Positions 32,526-43,000 of a DNA stretch of 64,000 nt are shown piece by piece. The stretch spans positions 41,149,470 through 41,213,469 of the forward strand of contig CM070567.1 of NCBI GenBank assembly GCA_036346405.1, given 5' to 3'. Every line of letters begins with the position of its first letter. The first letter of the stretch is position 1. Made by a program: the position numbers and the translations under genes. This stretch comes from Phyllostachys edulis. Taxonomy: Eukaryota; Streptophyta; Magnoliopsida; Poales; Poaceae. Under the pieces are notes generated by a model, which was given only the letters and a program-made list of their open reading frames with translations, ran no database searches and was not told the DNA's origin.

Positions 32526-34350
32526 CCTTATTGTTTACCCTTTAGGACTCGTTTGGAGCACGATAACTTTACAAGAATTACACTAACGTGGAAATCATGT
32601 GTTTCGTACAAGGCATTATCGGTCCAAGGTTATTATGCAAGCAATGGTTACTATCGATTTGTAACTGAAGCATAATTGTGGTTTGCCATTGATGTGTCTA
32701 CGATAACTTACAATATTTTTAGCGTGCAAAAAATGTGAGGAAGATTACTCCAACACCCTTTTTTATATATTTTAAAACAATTTGATGTACCATTCCCCAT
32801 CTTATTTACGGAAGTCTAACCATATGTAAAATCTGGCAGGTAAAACTCCGAGGGGTGCATAGGTTGCTCCCTAATTACAGTTTACTCTTAACCTCTGAAA
32901 GTACAGTTCTACTCATGTAGTTTTTTTCCCCTTCAAGAAACAGCCATTATTTGCTGTTTTAATACTACCAGAGCCTACCTTGGTACGCCGAATGCAGAGC
33001 TCTGGTAACAAAGGAAGGACGAACAGAGGAGGAGAACTGAAGACGTCCTGCTCGGGAAAATATTTGACGGATTTCCCGCTCACCACTCCTTAAAAGCACC
33101 GTGTTGCAGGCTAGCTGGGATCGTTCGTACCACGTCATCCCTTACCATTGATCATGAGTCCGTGCAGTCTGCTTAGATGGAACTCGTGCAACCAGCCATT
33201 GCCCTAGTGGCCAGCTGCACGTAAAAACCGGGATTTTTTTTCGGCCGAAAACTGGGAAACCGGATTTATCGGTGAGGACTGATAGAAATAAAAATCGGTC
33301 CTGAAATCAGCGGTTTGGATGATTTTTGACTAAAAACATTGAATTTGTTTGAATTTTGCTCGAATTTGATTTTTTTAACTTAAAATCCGAAAGTTTTGAA
33401 AAAAAATTTGAAAATTTCGGCCTTACCGGCCACCCCCGGTAATTTTTTTCCCCAGTAGTGAAAACCCTGGTAAAAGCGAGCCACATTAGCTTTTGTTCTA
33501 GCCGGGAGAGAGAGAGAGAAAGATGAGTGATTGTACTCATTCCATCCTTTTCTAAACACGGCACAAATGATTATGAATTTTTTGAAAAAAATCTGTTAGA
33601 TAGGTCATCATGTAATCAAGCATCATGGAAATATTCAACTCAAAACCCGACGTATATTAGGAGAAACAAAAAAAGATATTTTTTTAGTGAATAGTAGATT
33701 TATTTTTGCTCTTTTCTCTTTTTATTTTCGGATTTCCTTTTCAACAAGATTTGTCGTTTTTTCCCCTCCATATGTAGAACGAATGTGCATTTGAAATTTT
33801 GTAGCATGATAGATTACTTTTGTTTCAATATTATCAATTATTGTTGGCTTTTTTTATGACCATATGCGTCGTGTTTGGAAGAGAATCCACGATAGTGCAT
33901 CGGGTGGGATGCACATGCATTGGATATGCCCTCGGTGAGTGAACCCATAGCTCCACCACAAGGGGCAAGATACAAGAAACACAGCGTCACCAACAGGTGG
34001 GGTCTAGTGTGGGTGAAAATTTTATTTTAGTACAAATTTAGTTACGGTCGATTGGATAGGCCGTAAGGGCATCTCCAACGCTCCAACATGGAAGGTGCGT
34101 AGATGCACTTTTCCTATCACACCGAAGAGAATGTGCCAAAACCTAAGCATTACTAGGCTAATCGTCGGTGCTTTCGAGTTTACAGGAAATCTAATCATCT
34201 AAATAAAAAGGGCAATGATACCAATCGTACGTCGGACACAAGTCAATAGAATTGAACGCAGCTCCTCTCAGACTCTCTTAGCTCCCACCGACAGTCTCAC
34301 CCCTCGCACATCCATCCATTCCCCACCATTCCCCACACACACGTAGCTCA
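32526..34350. other. Intergenic sequence, no gene seen
   Basis: AT-rich intergenic DNA. The stretch 33220-33460 (TTTCGGCCGAAAACTGG, then CCTTACCGGCCACCCCCGG) looks like a dispersed repeat, with GAAA/CCGG blocks in both orientations, but I could not set its ends. A GGGCATCTCCAACG motif at 34068 is another typical MITE-like end without an identified partner. Confidence 0.4.
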
Positions 34351-34539
34351 TCTAAGATGTAAGACCCAGGCCGCTGCCGCAGAACCACTCCGGGAGATCC
34401 CCGACAACGTCGTGGACGACATCCTACCCTGCCTGCCCTCACCCTCATCCCTCGCATGCGCCGCTGCGGCGAGCTCCTCCTCTCCTCGCTTCCTCCGCTG
34501 TCACCGCGCGCTCCACCTAGACCCGAGCCCCCTCCTCAG

Positions 34540-35048
34540 TGTTAGAATTTTTCCTTGTTCTTTGCTCAGGTCATCCGCTACCTTCCGAAAAAAAACGCCG
34601 GCTTTACATCTTGGTTGTCTTCGTGAATTGCTTCGACGTGATCCGCCGACGCAGACGCTCGACGCTTGAAGTGGGCCTCTGTGGAACCCGCTAGAAGCGA
34701 AGATAGCGCCTCTGCTCTGTTGTCTCCACGTATTGCACCGCTCGGCACAAAGTCAGTGCCCTCACAGTCTTCGGCAAAAGCTCTCAAAACAAATACCGAC
34801 GAGAGAAACGACAGATTTTATTTTGGTGCTTTGCTGCCTTTTTTCTTCTATTTTCTATTGCTTCTCTTCTTACATTGGTTGCTCACGTTGCCTTTTAGAC
34901 TCAAGACTAACCAAATTTCTTTATAAAGGTCAGTAACTTAATCCAACTTCGGATCTTAACTCATAATAGAAACAGACTCACATGCGTATACGAACTCAAA
35001 AAACTCTAAACTTAGAAACTAATACTCTAAACGAGATTAACTCTAACA
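34540..35048 (-). repeat. Copia 3' LTR
   Basis: The 509-bp long terminal repeat is the downstream one in the minus orientation. It starts TGTTAGAATTTTTCC and ends CTCTAACA (plus-strand reading). Confidence 0.92.
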
Positions 35049-35151
35049 ATCACCCCCTTAATCTCATTTCTTAAACTGATCACGCCGATCTTCTCTCATC
35101 TGAACTTTCAAGTCTTTCTCTTTTAGCTGCACTCCCGTGCGTCGTTCCTTC

Positions 35152-36219
35152 CTAGGCCAATACCGCCCTACCATCTGTGCTTGCTCTATCCTGAGCCATG
35201 CACAAACCAATGCTTGACGCGCCTCGCACCTGGACTGAACTCATCCTTCCTCGCACGTTTGCTTGGGCTGGAGCACCTGCTCCCACGACCGCCTGGGCTG
35301 GAGCACCTACTCCCACGATCACCTTGGTTTCGTCATTACATGAGCCTCCCGCTCTTCTCTCTTGGACCAAGTCTGTCCACTTCCCCGCGTACATCTTAGC
35401 TGAGGCTACACCGACTCTTCCTCCTGCGTCAACTTTGTGTACACCGCGCCCTTTATGCGTGTGGGACTCACCACCCCCTGCAGCTCCCTGTACGCCTTGC
35501 TGCACACCGTCTGGATCTCCTCCTGAGACTCCGCCAGTTGCGCCTCCTACGCCAACTGCTTGCCACTCCTGGGTTCCGTCATGTCCTTGGGCGATATCTG
35601 AGTTCCACTCTAACTCCTCCAGACTGTCCTTCACACAAACCGACTTACAAGTTTTCAGAGAAATTTTGTACAATCGGTTTGGGGATCTTTTTACCTTCAT
35701 CAACAGATCTGTGTTCTTGTCGTAGACACGCAAGAACTCATCCTGCAGACTCCACCTCGCACCCCGCTTCGCTAACCGCTCGAGATCGAGTATGTTGTTG
35801 CACAAACTTGATATAAAGTAAATATCAGGCAGTATCTTCTGATCACCGTTCTTGCATCGCAACAACATTGTACCTTTGCCTTTCATTTGTACCGTGGAGC
35901 CGTTGCCAAACTTGATTTCTCCCGAAATCTTCTCGTTGAGCTCATGGAACATGGAGCGATCTCCCGTCATATGATTGCTTGCTCCACTGTCTAAGTACCA
36001 CTCATCAGTATGATCGTGATTTCCTCCCTCCGTGCGTAGTTTAGGAAGTACGTTCTCCTCGTTCAACATCACCATGATCGGCGCCTTGTTGACACATAAG
36101 GAGAGAAGCAGGGTAGGATCATCGTCTTCATCTTCACAGCTTCGGATGAGGTTTACCTCTCGTTCTTTTTTGTTTCGCAATTGAAGCATAGTGCCCATAC
36201 TTGTCACAGCTTGAAGCAC
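35152..36219 (-). pseudogene. Copia protease and residual pol, internally deleted
   Basis: A 355-codon open frame holds the copia aspartic protease active site DSGASNHMTG in the context EWYLDSGASNHM (about 35960-36000), followed by FGNGSTVQMKGKG and the DIYFISSLCNNILDLERLAKRG block. After a part like the start of the GAG-pre-integrase region (about 35630) the frame continues as a Gly/Ala/Val-rich low-complexity stretch that resembles the linker between integrase and reverse transcriptase. Catalytic integrase and RT blocks are absent. The frame is open, so a truncated protein is conceivable. Confidence 0.85.
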
Positions 36220-36996
36220 TTTATGTGGTCATGCGGCTTTTCGGATCGTAGTGACTATACTTATCACATTTGAAACATTTGATATGTGACTTATCACGGG
36301 CTGCCACCATCGCCTTGCCCAACCTTGTCTTCACGGCCACCTCGCCAAATCGCTCGCCATCGTTTCTTGTATCTCCTTTACCAAAGAACGCCGCTCGTTA
36401 TGGGATCGATACCTTTGCTCGTTCACGGGATTGATACCCTTCAAGAGCTCCTCATGCGCCTTTGAGGAACGGTGATATCCTCGATCTTCTTTTCCTCCAG
36501 ATCCAGGGAGTATATGAGCATGGTGACGACAGGTACAAACTTTTCTACTAGCACGCACAGGTACTTCTTCCCTGCCACAGATTCCTCCATCTTGTCGCCG
36601 AGAGACAATCTGATTGTACAATGAAGACTTCCACGGCGAACTCGCCCACCGACCGGGTTTCTCCCATCCGAGATTCTCGAACTCGGTATGCAAATTCTGG
36701 AGCTGCACCTCCTTCACACGATCAATTCCCTCGTGCATCTTTTGAAGCGTCACCCACGCCTCACGTGTCGTCTCCTTGGAGTCTGGCACCGCCTGGTAGA
36801 TGATGGCCAAAGCCGTCTGGTATACCTTGTCGTCCACTTCCTTGTCCTTTGCCTTCGGATCGACTGCACCCCAGACTCCCTAGGCGCGCATGTTCGCCTT
36901 CATCTTCATAGCCCACACCGGATAATTGTCGGTCGTCAGGACAAGATATAGGAGGGAGATCGGCCCATCCCGGGTCTTCGCCTTGTCGTCCATGAT
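36220..36996 (-). pseudogene. Copia gag (UBN2-like) with partial zinc knuckle
   Basis: Gag begins at about 36996 (MDDKAKTRDGPISLLYLVL). It carries a DNYPVWAMKMKA block (copia gag N-terminal), then VPDSKETTREAWVTLQKMHEG and LQNLHTEFENLG (36670-36830). A stop lies near 36880. A CX2CX4H zinc-knuckle core (CFKCDKYSHY) at about 36250-36290 lacks the last Cys. The gag frame and the protease frame are not joined. Confidence 0.85.
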
Positions 36997-37023
36997 CTCC
37001 AATCACCGCCAAGATCAGAATGC

Positions 37024-37035
37024 TCTGATACCACT
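37024..37035 (-). other. Copia primer-binding site (tRNA-iMet type)
   Basis: On the minus strand TGGTATCAGAGCA follows the right LTR (plus strand TGCTCTGATACCACT, ending at 37035). This sets the orientation of the element. Confidence 0.85.
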
Positions 37036-37545
37036 TGTTAGAATTTTTCCTTGTCCTTTGCTCTGTGTCACTGCTACCTTCCAGAAAAAAACGCTCAGCT
37101 TTCTGTCTTCGGTTGTCTTCTCGTGAATTGCTTCGACGTGATCCGCTCGACGCAGACGTTCGACGCTTGAAGCTAGGCCTCCCGTGGAACTTCATTGAAG
37201 CAACCAAGACCTCTACTCTGTTGTCTCCACGTATTACCGCCGGCACAAAGTCAGTGCCTCACGGTCTTCGACAAAGCTCTCAAACAAATACGAACGAGAG
37301 GAGAAGCGCAGATTTTGCTTTGGTCTTTGCTGCAAACTTTTTTTCTATTTTCTCTGTTGCTTCTCTTCTTACATTGGTTGCTCACGTTGCCTTTTAGACT
37401 CAAGACTAACCAAATTTTATAAAGGTCAGTGTAACTTAATCCAACTCGGATCTGAACTCATAATAGAAACAGACTCACGTGCGTATACGAACTCAAAAAA
37501 CTCTAAACTTAGAAACTAATACTCTAAACGAGATTAACTCTAACA
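37036..37545 (-). repeat. Copia 5' LTR
   Basis: The 510-bp long terminal repeat is next to the primer-binding site and homologous to 34540-35048, with scattered differences (for example TTGTCCTTTG against TTGTTCTTTG). Confidence 0.92.
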
Positions 37546-37739
37546 CTCAGGGCCTTCTCCTCCTCCTCCTCCTCATCCTACTTCTCCGGCGTGGGCGGTG
37601 GCCGCTGTCGTGTGGCGACGCCTCGCCCTCGCAGGGTGGTGGTCTCGACGCCGTGTGGGCTGCGGGTGCAGCAGCAGGCGGTGAGGGGATTTTTTTTGTT
37701 GTTGTAAGAGACTGCTATTTTTTTAAAAAAAAGAATTTT

Positions 37740-38234
37740 CTAAATGTTTCATCTGGTGTTGTGTGATGTTTCATAAGTTAAGCTCAAATGTTGCAGCACC
37801 CAATCGTCTGTTTCAAACTGGTGAATTGTTCTGATGTTGCGACCAGTCGAAAAAAATGTTGTGAACGTCGAAAAAAATGTTGCATCCTGTTTTTTGATAT
37901 GTTGCGACCCGTTGAAAAAAATGTTGTGACCATCAAAAAAATGTTGCATCATGTTTTTTTATATGTTGGATCATGTTCTTCATTTTTGTTGATCGTGATG
38001 TTGCAAGATGAGCTTTTTAAAACATCCTTTTTTAGGATGTTTGTTTTGATTTTGAGATTTTTTAATTGTGCCAAGGTAGTCTTCTCAACTGCTAAAACCC
38101 ATTTTTCGTATGAGCACTTCTTTGAAATATTGCATCTAAATTTTTGATACGTTGCAATAAGTGAAAAAAAATATTGTGATTATATAGAGAGGAACGTACG
38201 GTCCTAACGCTCAGACCGTACGTTCGAACGCTAG
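37740..38234 (+). mobile_element. Helitron-like non-autonomous element, plus orientation
   Basis: The body carries four or more GTTGYGAC...GAAAAAAATGTTG units (37825-37960). The 3' end has a perfect 12-bp hairpin GAACGTACGGTC / GACCGTACGTTC (38192-38203, 38214-38225), five bases, then CTAG (38231-38234) followed by T. This is the layout of plant Helitron 3' ends. The 5' end is not resolved; it must lie near the right end of the F-box-like fragment. A related inverted copy is at 22060-22440. Confidence 0.65.
38192..38225 (+). repeat. Perfect 12-bp inverted repeat (hairpin)
   Basis: GAACGTACGGTC and GACCGTACGTTC are separated by ten bases. The hairpin lies 5 bp before a CTAG|T terminus. Confidence 0.9.
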
Positions 38235-38445
38235 TAGTGTCTATTCAGAAAAGATGTGCTTACATTGAAAGGGTTAGCTTGCCTTCTTACATAAGTTGCA
38301 CTTACACATTTTTAAGTGCCAATTGCATTGGAGATGCTTGTAATGGTACAGGGCCCCAGCCAATGCAGACGGCAGTAGGTCCATGAGAGGTGGGTCAGGG
38401 TAATACATGGGCCCACACTCCAGGCACTGATCTCACTTCTCGCAG

Positions 38446-39512
38446 GTGGGATTGAGGGCGGTCTGGTGCAATTTTTTGTGTTCACTGACTGGTCCCGTGG
38501 GCCAGGGAGGTGGATGGCTACCTGGTTTCTACTGCGCCCGAGCTCTCTCCTCCCTCGGGGTTCTGAATTCCGATCGTTTTAGCGTGAGCGCATGCGCATT
38601 ACTAAAATTAAACCTCGGTGGAAAGGGGGCCTCGGGCCGTGTACACGTTGACCAGAAAATAGTGATCGTCAGATTTTGTGCGTGGTCGAGCCTGCTCGTC
38701 GGATCGCGTTGTGGGAACGAGTGGCTCTCGCGAGGCCCACGTCGCTGTGCGTCACGAACTCGCCTAATGCCACCCGTCTCTCTTAGTCTCTCCTCTCGGC
38801 TTCTCGCTCATACATCACATACCGCCCCTCCCCTCCGTCTGGCCGCTCCTCCCCTCATGCTTCCTTTGTCGCCACGCCTGGCCACAGACTACCACCCTCC
38901 TCCGCCTCGCCTCGGCCTCCTCCCCTCATTTGCTTCCTCATGTTGCCTCGCACCTCCGTCAGACCCCTCCTGCTTCCCCGCCACTCTGTCCCTCCTTCCT
39001 CCTGTTCCTCCCCCCTGCGCTGTTTAGATCCTGCCCCAATTTGCTTCATCCCCCCCTCCCCGCACCGCCGTTTGGGTTTTGCCTCGTGACCTCCGGTTCC
39101 TCCCCCGCCACTCCGTTGGGTTTCTTCACCCGCCGTCCCGCGTAGCCGCTCCTCCCCCTCGCTGCTTCCTCCGCTGTTGCCTAGGGCTCCTTCCCCCACC
39201 GCTGTCGCTCCTTTCCTCCTGCTATTTTGGTCTCCTTCCCCGACTACCCCCTCCTGCGTCGTTTGGGTTTTTGTCTACTTCCTCCAGCTCCTTCCCCGTC
39301 GCTCCGTTGTCGGCCTCCCTCCGTCCTCCTCTTCCTTTTCCCATTCGCTTCTCGTCCCTGCCTCCGCCGCCGGTCCTCCCTCCAGCGCCGTGTGGCCACA
39401 GCCCTCTCCCTATCCGACTCCCCTTCCCCTCCCTCTCCCTTCTCCGCCTTCCTCCCTCGCCACCCTCTCGGTCTCCCTCCCTAGCTGCAGCGCCGCCTCA
39501 GCGCTCTGTTGA
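38446..39512 (+). other. Pyrimidine-rich gene-like stretch of unknown identity
   Basis: C/T-rich sequence (CCTCC-, CCGCC-like runs) keeps several frames open on both strands, including 38446-39027 and 39079-39531 on the plus strand with Pro/Ser/Leu-rich products. Long frames here follow from base composition and are weak evidence for coding. The stretch looks like the 5' leader and first exon of a grass gene (GC-rich, a possible donor site AATGTAAGGTAAAT at 39520-39535), and AT-rich sequence follows. No domain was recognised. It lies between two Helitron-type 3' ends and may be captured host sequence. Confidence 0.3.
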
Positions 39513-39668
39513 TCACAGAAATGTAAGGTAAATAACCACATTTGTCTGTTGAGACTTATTGTGATTGAGTTGTATTTACGTTTTCTAGATTTCTGGGTGT
39601 CTTGAGGCCATGTTTACTTGCACATTGTGGACAGGTCAGGCACGTTGATTGCTATCACTAAAAAAAAG

Positions 39669-40038
39669 GAGTTCCATCAATGATGTTAGATGATTTACGT
39701 TGCTTCATCCATATATAATCCACTTCCTGTGTGCTAAATCTGCTATTTTAGTTACATTATTGTGTATTGTGATATCACTTATAGCTTGAACTCAGAACTA
39801 TCACATCCATATGTAATCCACTTCCTGTGTGCTGAATCTGCTATTTTAGTTACAATATTGTGTATTGTGATATCGCTTATAGCTTGAACTCATAACTATC
39901 ACCACAAAATACAGAGTTTCGTCAATGATGTTATATAATTTATGTGGCTTCATCCATATAATATATAATCCGCTTCCTATTTAGCTGCTATTTTAGTTCC
40001 ATTACTGTGTATTGTGCTATTATTTATAACTTGAGGTA
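39669..40038 (+). repeat. Three-copy tandem repeat, about 135/96/135 bp
   Basis: The shared block TAATCCACTTCCTGTGTGCT...CTGCTATTTTAGTT...GTGTATTGTGATATC...TATAGCTTGAACTC occurs at about 39718, 39812 and 39964. Copies one and two are about 95% alike. Copy three is more diverged but keeps the 5' block (TCAATGATGTTA) that copy two lacks. Confidence 0.85.
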
Positions 40039-43000
40039 ATATAGTTGATCTCCTGAGAGGTATTGTGATCATACATCTAATCTTATGATGCCTTTATCAT
40101 ACTCTCCCCTTTTAGTCTTTCCACTACATATAGTATTTCTAATACTAAAATATATTGGTGCCATGCCTATCGTGTTTACCAAATAACCCTTCTTCTGTAG
40201 GTTAAAAAATGTAGGGGAATTTCATGTTTTTTATTAGTGTTACATGCTAATCACCCCCCCCCCCTAATGTTTGCTTTGCTACCTTGCGTCACGTGTTAGC
40301 AATCCCTTTAGCTAGATGTTATTGAAAAAACTTTGTTTAGTTTCTTTTTTATGCAATAGGTGCCATTGTTTGAAAAGACTCTTTAAGATATCTGTTTGAG
40401 AAAGGAGCGGCTAATTAATTGTGGTGATGTTTCAAGGAGTGAGTATATGTCTGCAGCTCAAATCATGTACTTTGCTGCGGGCCCCGTGGTTCTAAGCATT
40501 TCTTGTGAACCTTCTGTAAGTAGTAGTCTATTAGTTCGCCCTTTTAGTTTACGATTTAAGGTCACTGGAACATGTGAATAAAATCTACCTGCTTAGTCTT
40601 TTCTTAAAAAAATTATTGTTTTAGGACTCAAGAGTCCATATGTGGCATATCAAAGGAAACAAGAGATGCGTTTTCAGGTAATGTACATTTGTAATACATG
40701 ATGCTAACATATTTACAATTGCTTTGTTCATCTGTGTGCGAATAGGGGTTAGTAGCCCTTTTTATTGGCTTGGATCAATGATGAATTGTGTGTTTGTTGG
40801 TTGTGACCGGAGGTGAGGCTTTGTTGTGTTCAGATATCAAAATATTTAAATGCAGAAACCGCTAATTCTCCTCCTCGCGCTTTAAAAAGTATTTAGCTTG
40901 ACTATCTGCTTCCCTTACTACAGACCAATTTTTTGTTGATTTGGATTTGCTGGAGTTTATCGTTGCACAAGAGTACACGACTACCATGGGGTACGATCTT
41001 CGTACTGACTTATACCTACGGTGTGCTCCTGACTCTCTGGCTCTCTACCCTGCGCCGGGTTACGTAGCTTTCAAATTTATTCCTGTAATAAGTACATGGT
41101 TAGTTACTTTCAGTTAGCCTCTCTTATGATGGCTATCCTTACGTCCCTTGCTCAGTAACCTCGCTATACATTGATGTTCTTGCTGCTCCACTTGTGTGTA
41201 ACTAATTATTCCTTTTCCTCAGATTGTGTGCCTCTTCACTGCTTTACCGTTGTCCATCTCATGTTGCATTCACCGGGTACCGAACGAACCTACGCTCGCA
41301 ATTAGATCCTTCGAGCCTCCTTTTTAGGTATTTGTTCTTCTCGCTTCTACCTTACATGTATACTTACTCCTATTTACTAGGCATGCATTTTAGTTGTTTC
41401 CCTTACGTTGTAACTGCCTGTTTTGTCATCTTTGATTGTGGATACAGGCTACGCAAAACCTGTAGTGGCCTATATTTACAATGTATGCTATTCTACGACA
41501 TTAATCTTACATCTTATCCTTGCAGCTTAGTTGCTTCTCATTGCTATATAATACCACCGCCTAGGTTGTTACAGCTTGGTAGGTTCAGAAGTTCTAGATA
41601 TATGCCATCCTTACATATTAGTCTACTCTGCAGCTTCCTACAGAGTGGCTTCGCTGCTATCTATTCATGCGGCCTGATCTGCTTAGTGTGGCCAAAGTAC
41701 TAATTGGATTGGCCGTAGGTGTGAATGCTTCCCGTGCTGGTATGAATGTCATTTTAGTGCCTCCTTACACTGCCTTAGTTGACCTTAGATTTGCATTGTT
41801 ATTCCTAGAATACCAAAAAAAGGAATCACGCTTTTGCGCATATCCAATGGTTATGAATTCGTCGTTTTTAGTTTGGTTCGCCGAAGTAGATGCGGTCAGT
41901 TTATTGGGCTGCTTTTTGCAAAGGTTAGCTAAATTGGATAACGTAGGAGGTGCAAAGATGCTATGCAGGGTGAATTATGGGCAATTAATAGAGTATTTAT
42001 CTTAGTGTTACATTTAGATAGGCTTGGGTATTACATGTTCTGCAATACCGACCTGAACATTGTGTCCTTGCTACAGCGAAGACATGAGAGCAAAGGGGTC
42101 ACTTGCACCATTCAGAAAGTTTATGTCATTGATTCTAAAAGGTCTTGGATATTAAAGGTATTCGCTTCTCAAGTACAGTTTTTATTCCACTAAATTTATT
42201 TTATGTGAAACATTGTTAACAGTATCCATCATCTCAATAGATTCATAGCCTATATCTTAAACATTGTTACCTCACTTTGATATCTAGCCAATCTACAATA
42301 GATGACTCTCATAAAATTGGAAAGCTTATGTGTTATTGCTTTTACCTCAACTCCTCTGTTGTCTCAGCAACAGAGGTTGTTTTGTCACTGAATTTGCATG
42401 TCGTTTCAGGGATGCCATGATAGATCCTTTAGTTGTCTTTAGGATGCTTTTTGGAGCTATCTATTTTCAATATTATGTTACACACTTAAATCTGAACTCA
42501 AAGGATTTGGTTATTAACCGCGTGTGCAGAATCATGTAAGTGCATTTATAGATTTACCTATTGTTCATTATATCTATATACTGCTGATTTGTACATGTTG
42601 TATGTTCAAAGTATTTACACAGATTTTCCTTTTATGAAACTAAATGAGCATTATAGAGAAATATGGATAGTTTGTTCATATAAAATGGAAAACTAATCGC
42701 TTCAGACTTTTCAATGATTATTTTTATGAAACCTTTTTCACCAATGTGGTTTGCTGAAAAGAGCCACTACGTGAAATGTACACTTCTAGCTTGATAAATA
42801 AATGTCTCCTTTACCCCTTTTCTAAATCTGCTCTGCTACTGAGCTACTGCCAACGTTACAAAGCTATGCACATCAACAGTCATCTACGCTACCAGAGCAC
42901 CAGCGACACCAAATAACTACCCTAGATGTAACACTCACTATGTTCTATTCCTGCTCTAAGATTAGTCTGCGCCACAGATTCATACAATATAACTTAAGTG

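Larger units (their letters stand above)
34540..37545 (-). mobile_element. Short Ty1-copia element, complete ends
   Basis: Two LTRs (34540-35048, 37036-37545; each about 510 bp, TGTTAG...TAACA) bound a 2-kb interior on the minus strand. Perfect 5-bp direct repeats CTCAG (34535-34539, 37546-37550) flank it. Gag and protease are recognisable. Most of integrase and all of reverse transcriptase/RNase H are missing, so it needed help from another element. A primer-binding site abuts the right LTR. The LTRs differ by several substitutions and small indels, so the insertion is not recent. Confidence 0.93.
34358..37720 (+). pseudogene. F-box-like gene fragment split by a copia element
   Basis: Two coding-like parts flank the copia element: 34358-34539 and 37551-37720 (after the target repeat CTCAG). 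The first reads LREIPDNVVDDILPCLPSPSSLA, an F-box-like opening (LPDDVLxEILxRLPSPxSLA), then PRFLRCHRALHLDPSPLL. The second continues in frame with a Ser-rich stretch. There is no in-frame ATG: the nearest ATG (34354) is out of frame and followed at once by TAA. The right part runs into Helitron-like sequence at about 37740. The F-box identity is a recognition, with moderate certainty. Confidence 0.6.

Noticed and set aside
35198..35816. Plus-strand frames of 72-175 codons
   Set aside because: Antisense shadows of the copia protease/linker frame on the minus strand.
38446..39531. Pro/Ser-rich proteins as real genes
   Set aside because: C/T-rich composition keeps all three plus frames open; no domain, no clear start context. 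Reported as unidentified gene-like DNA only.
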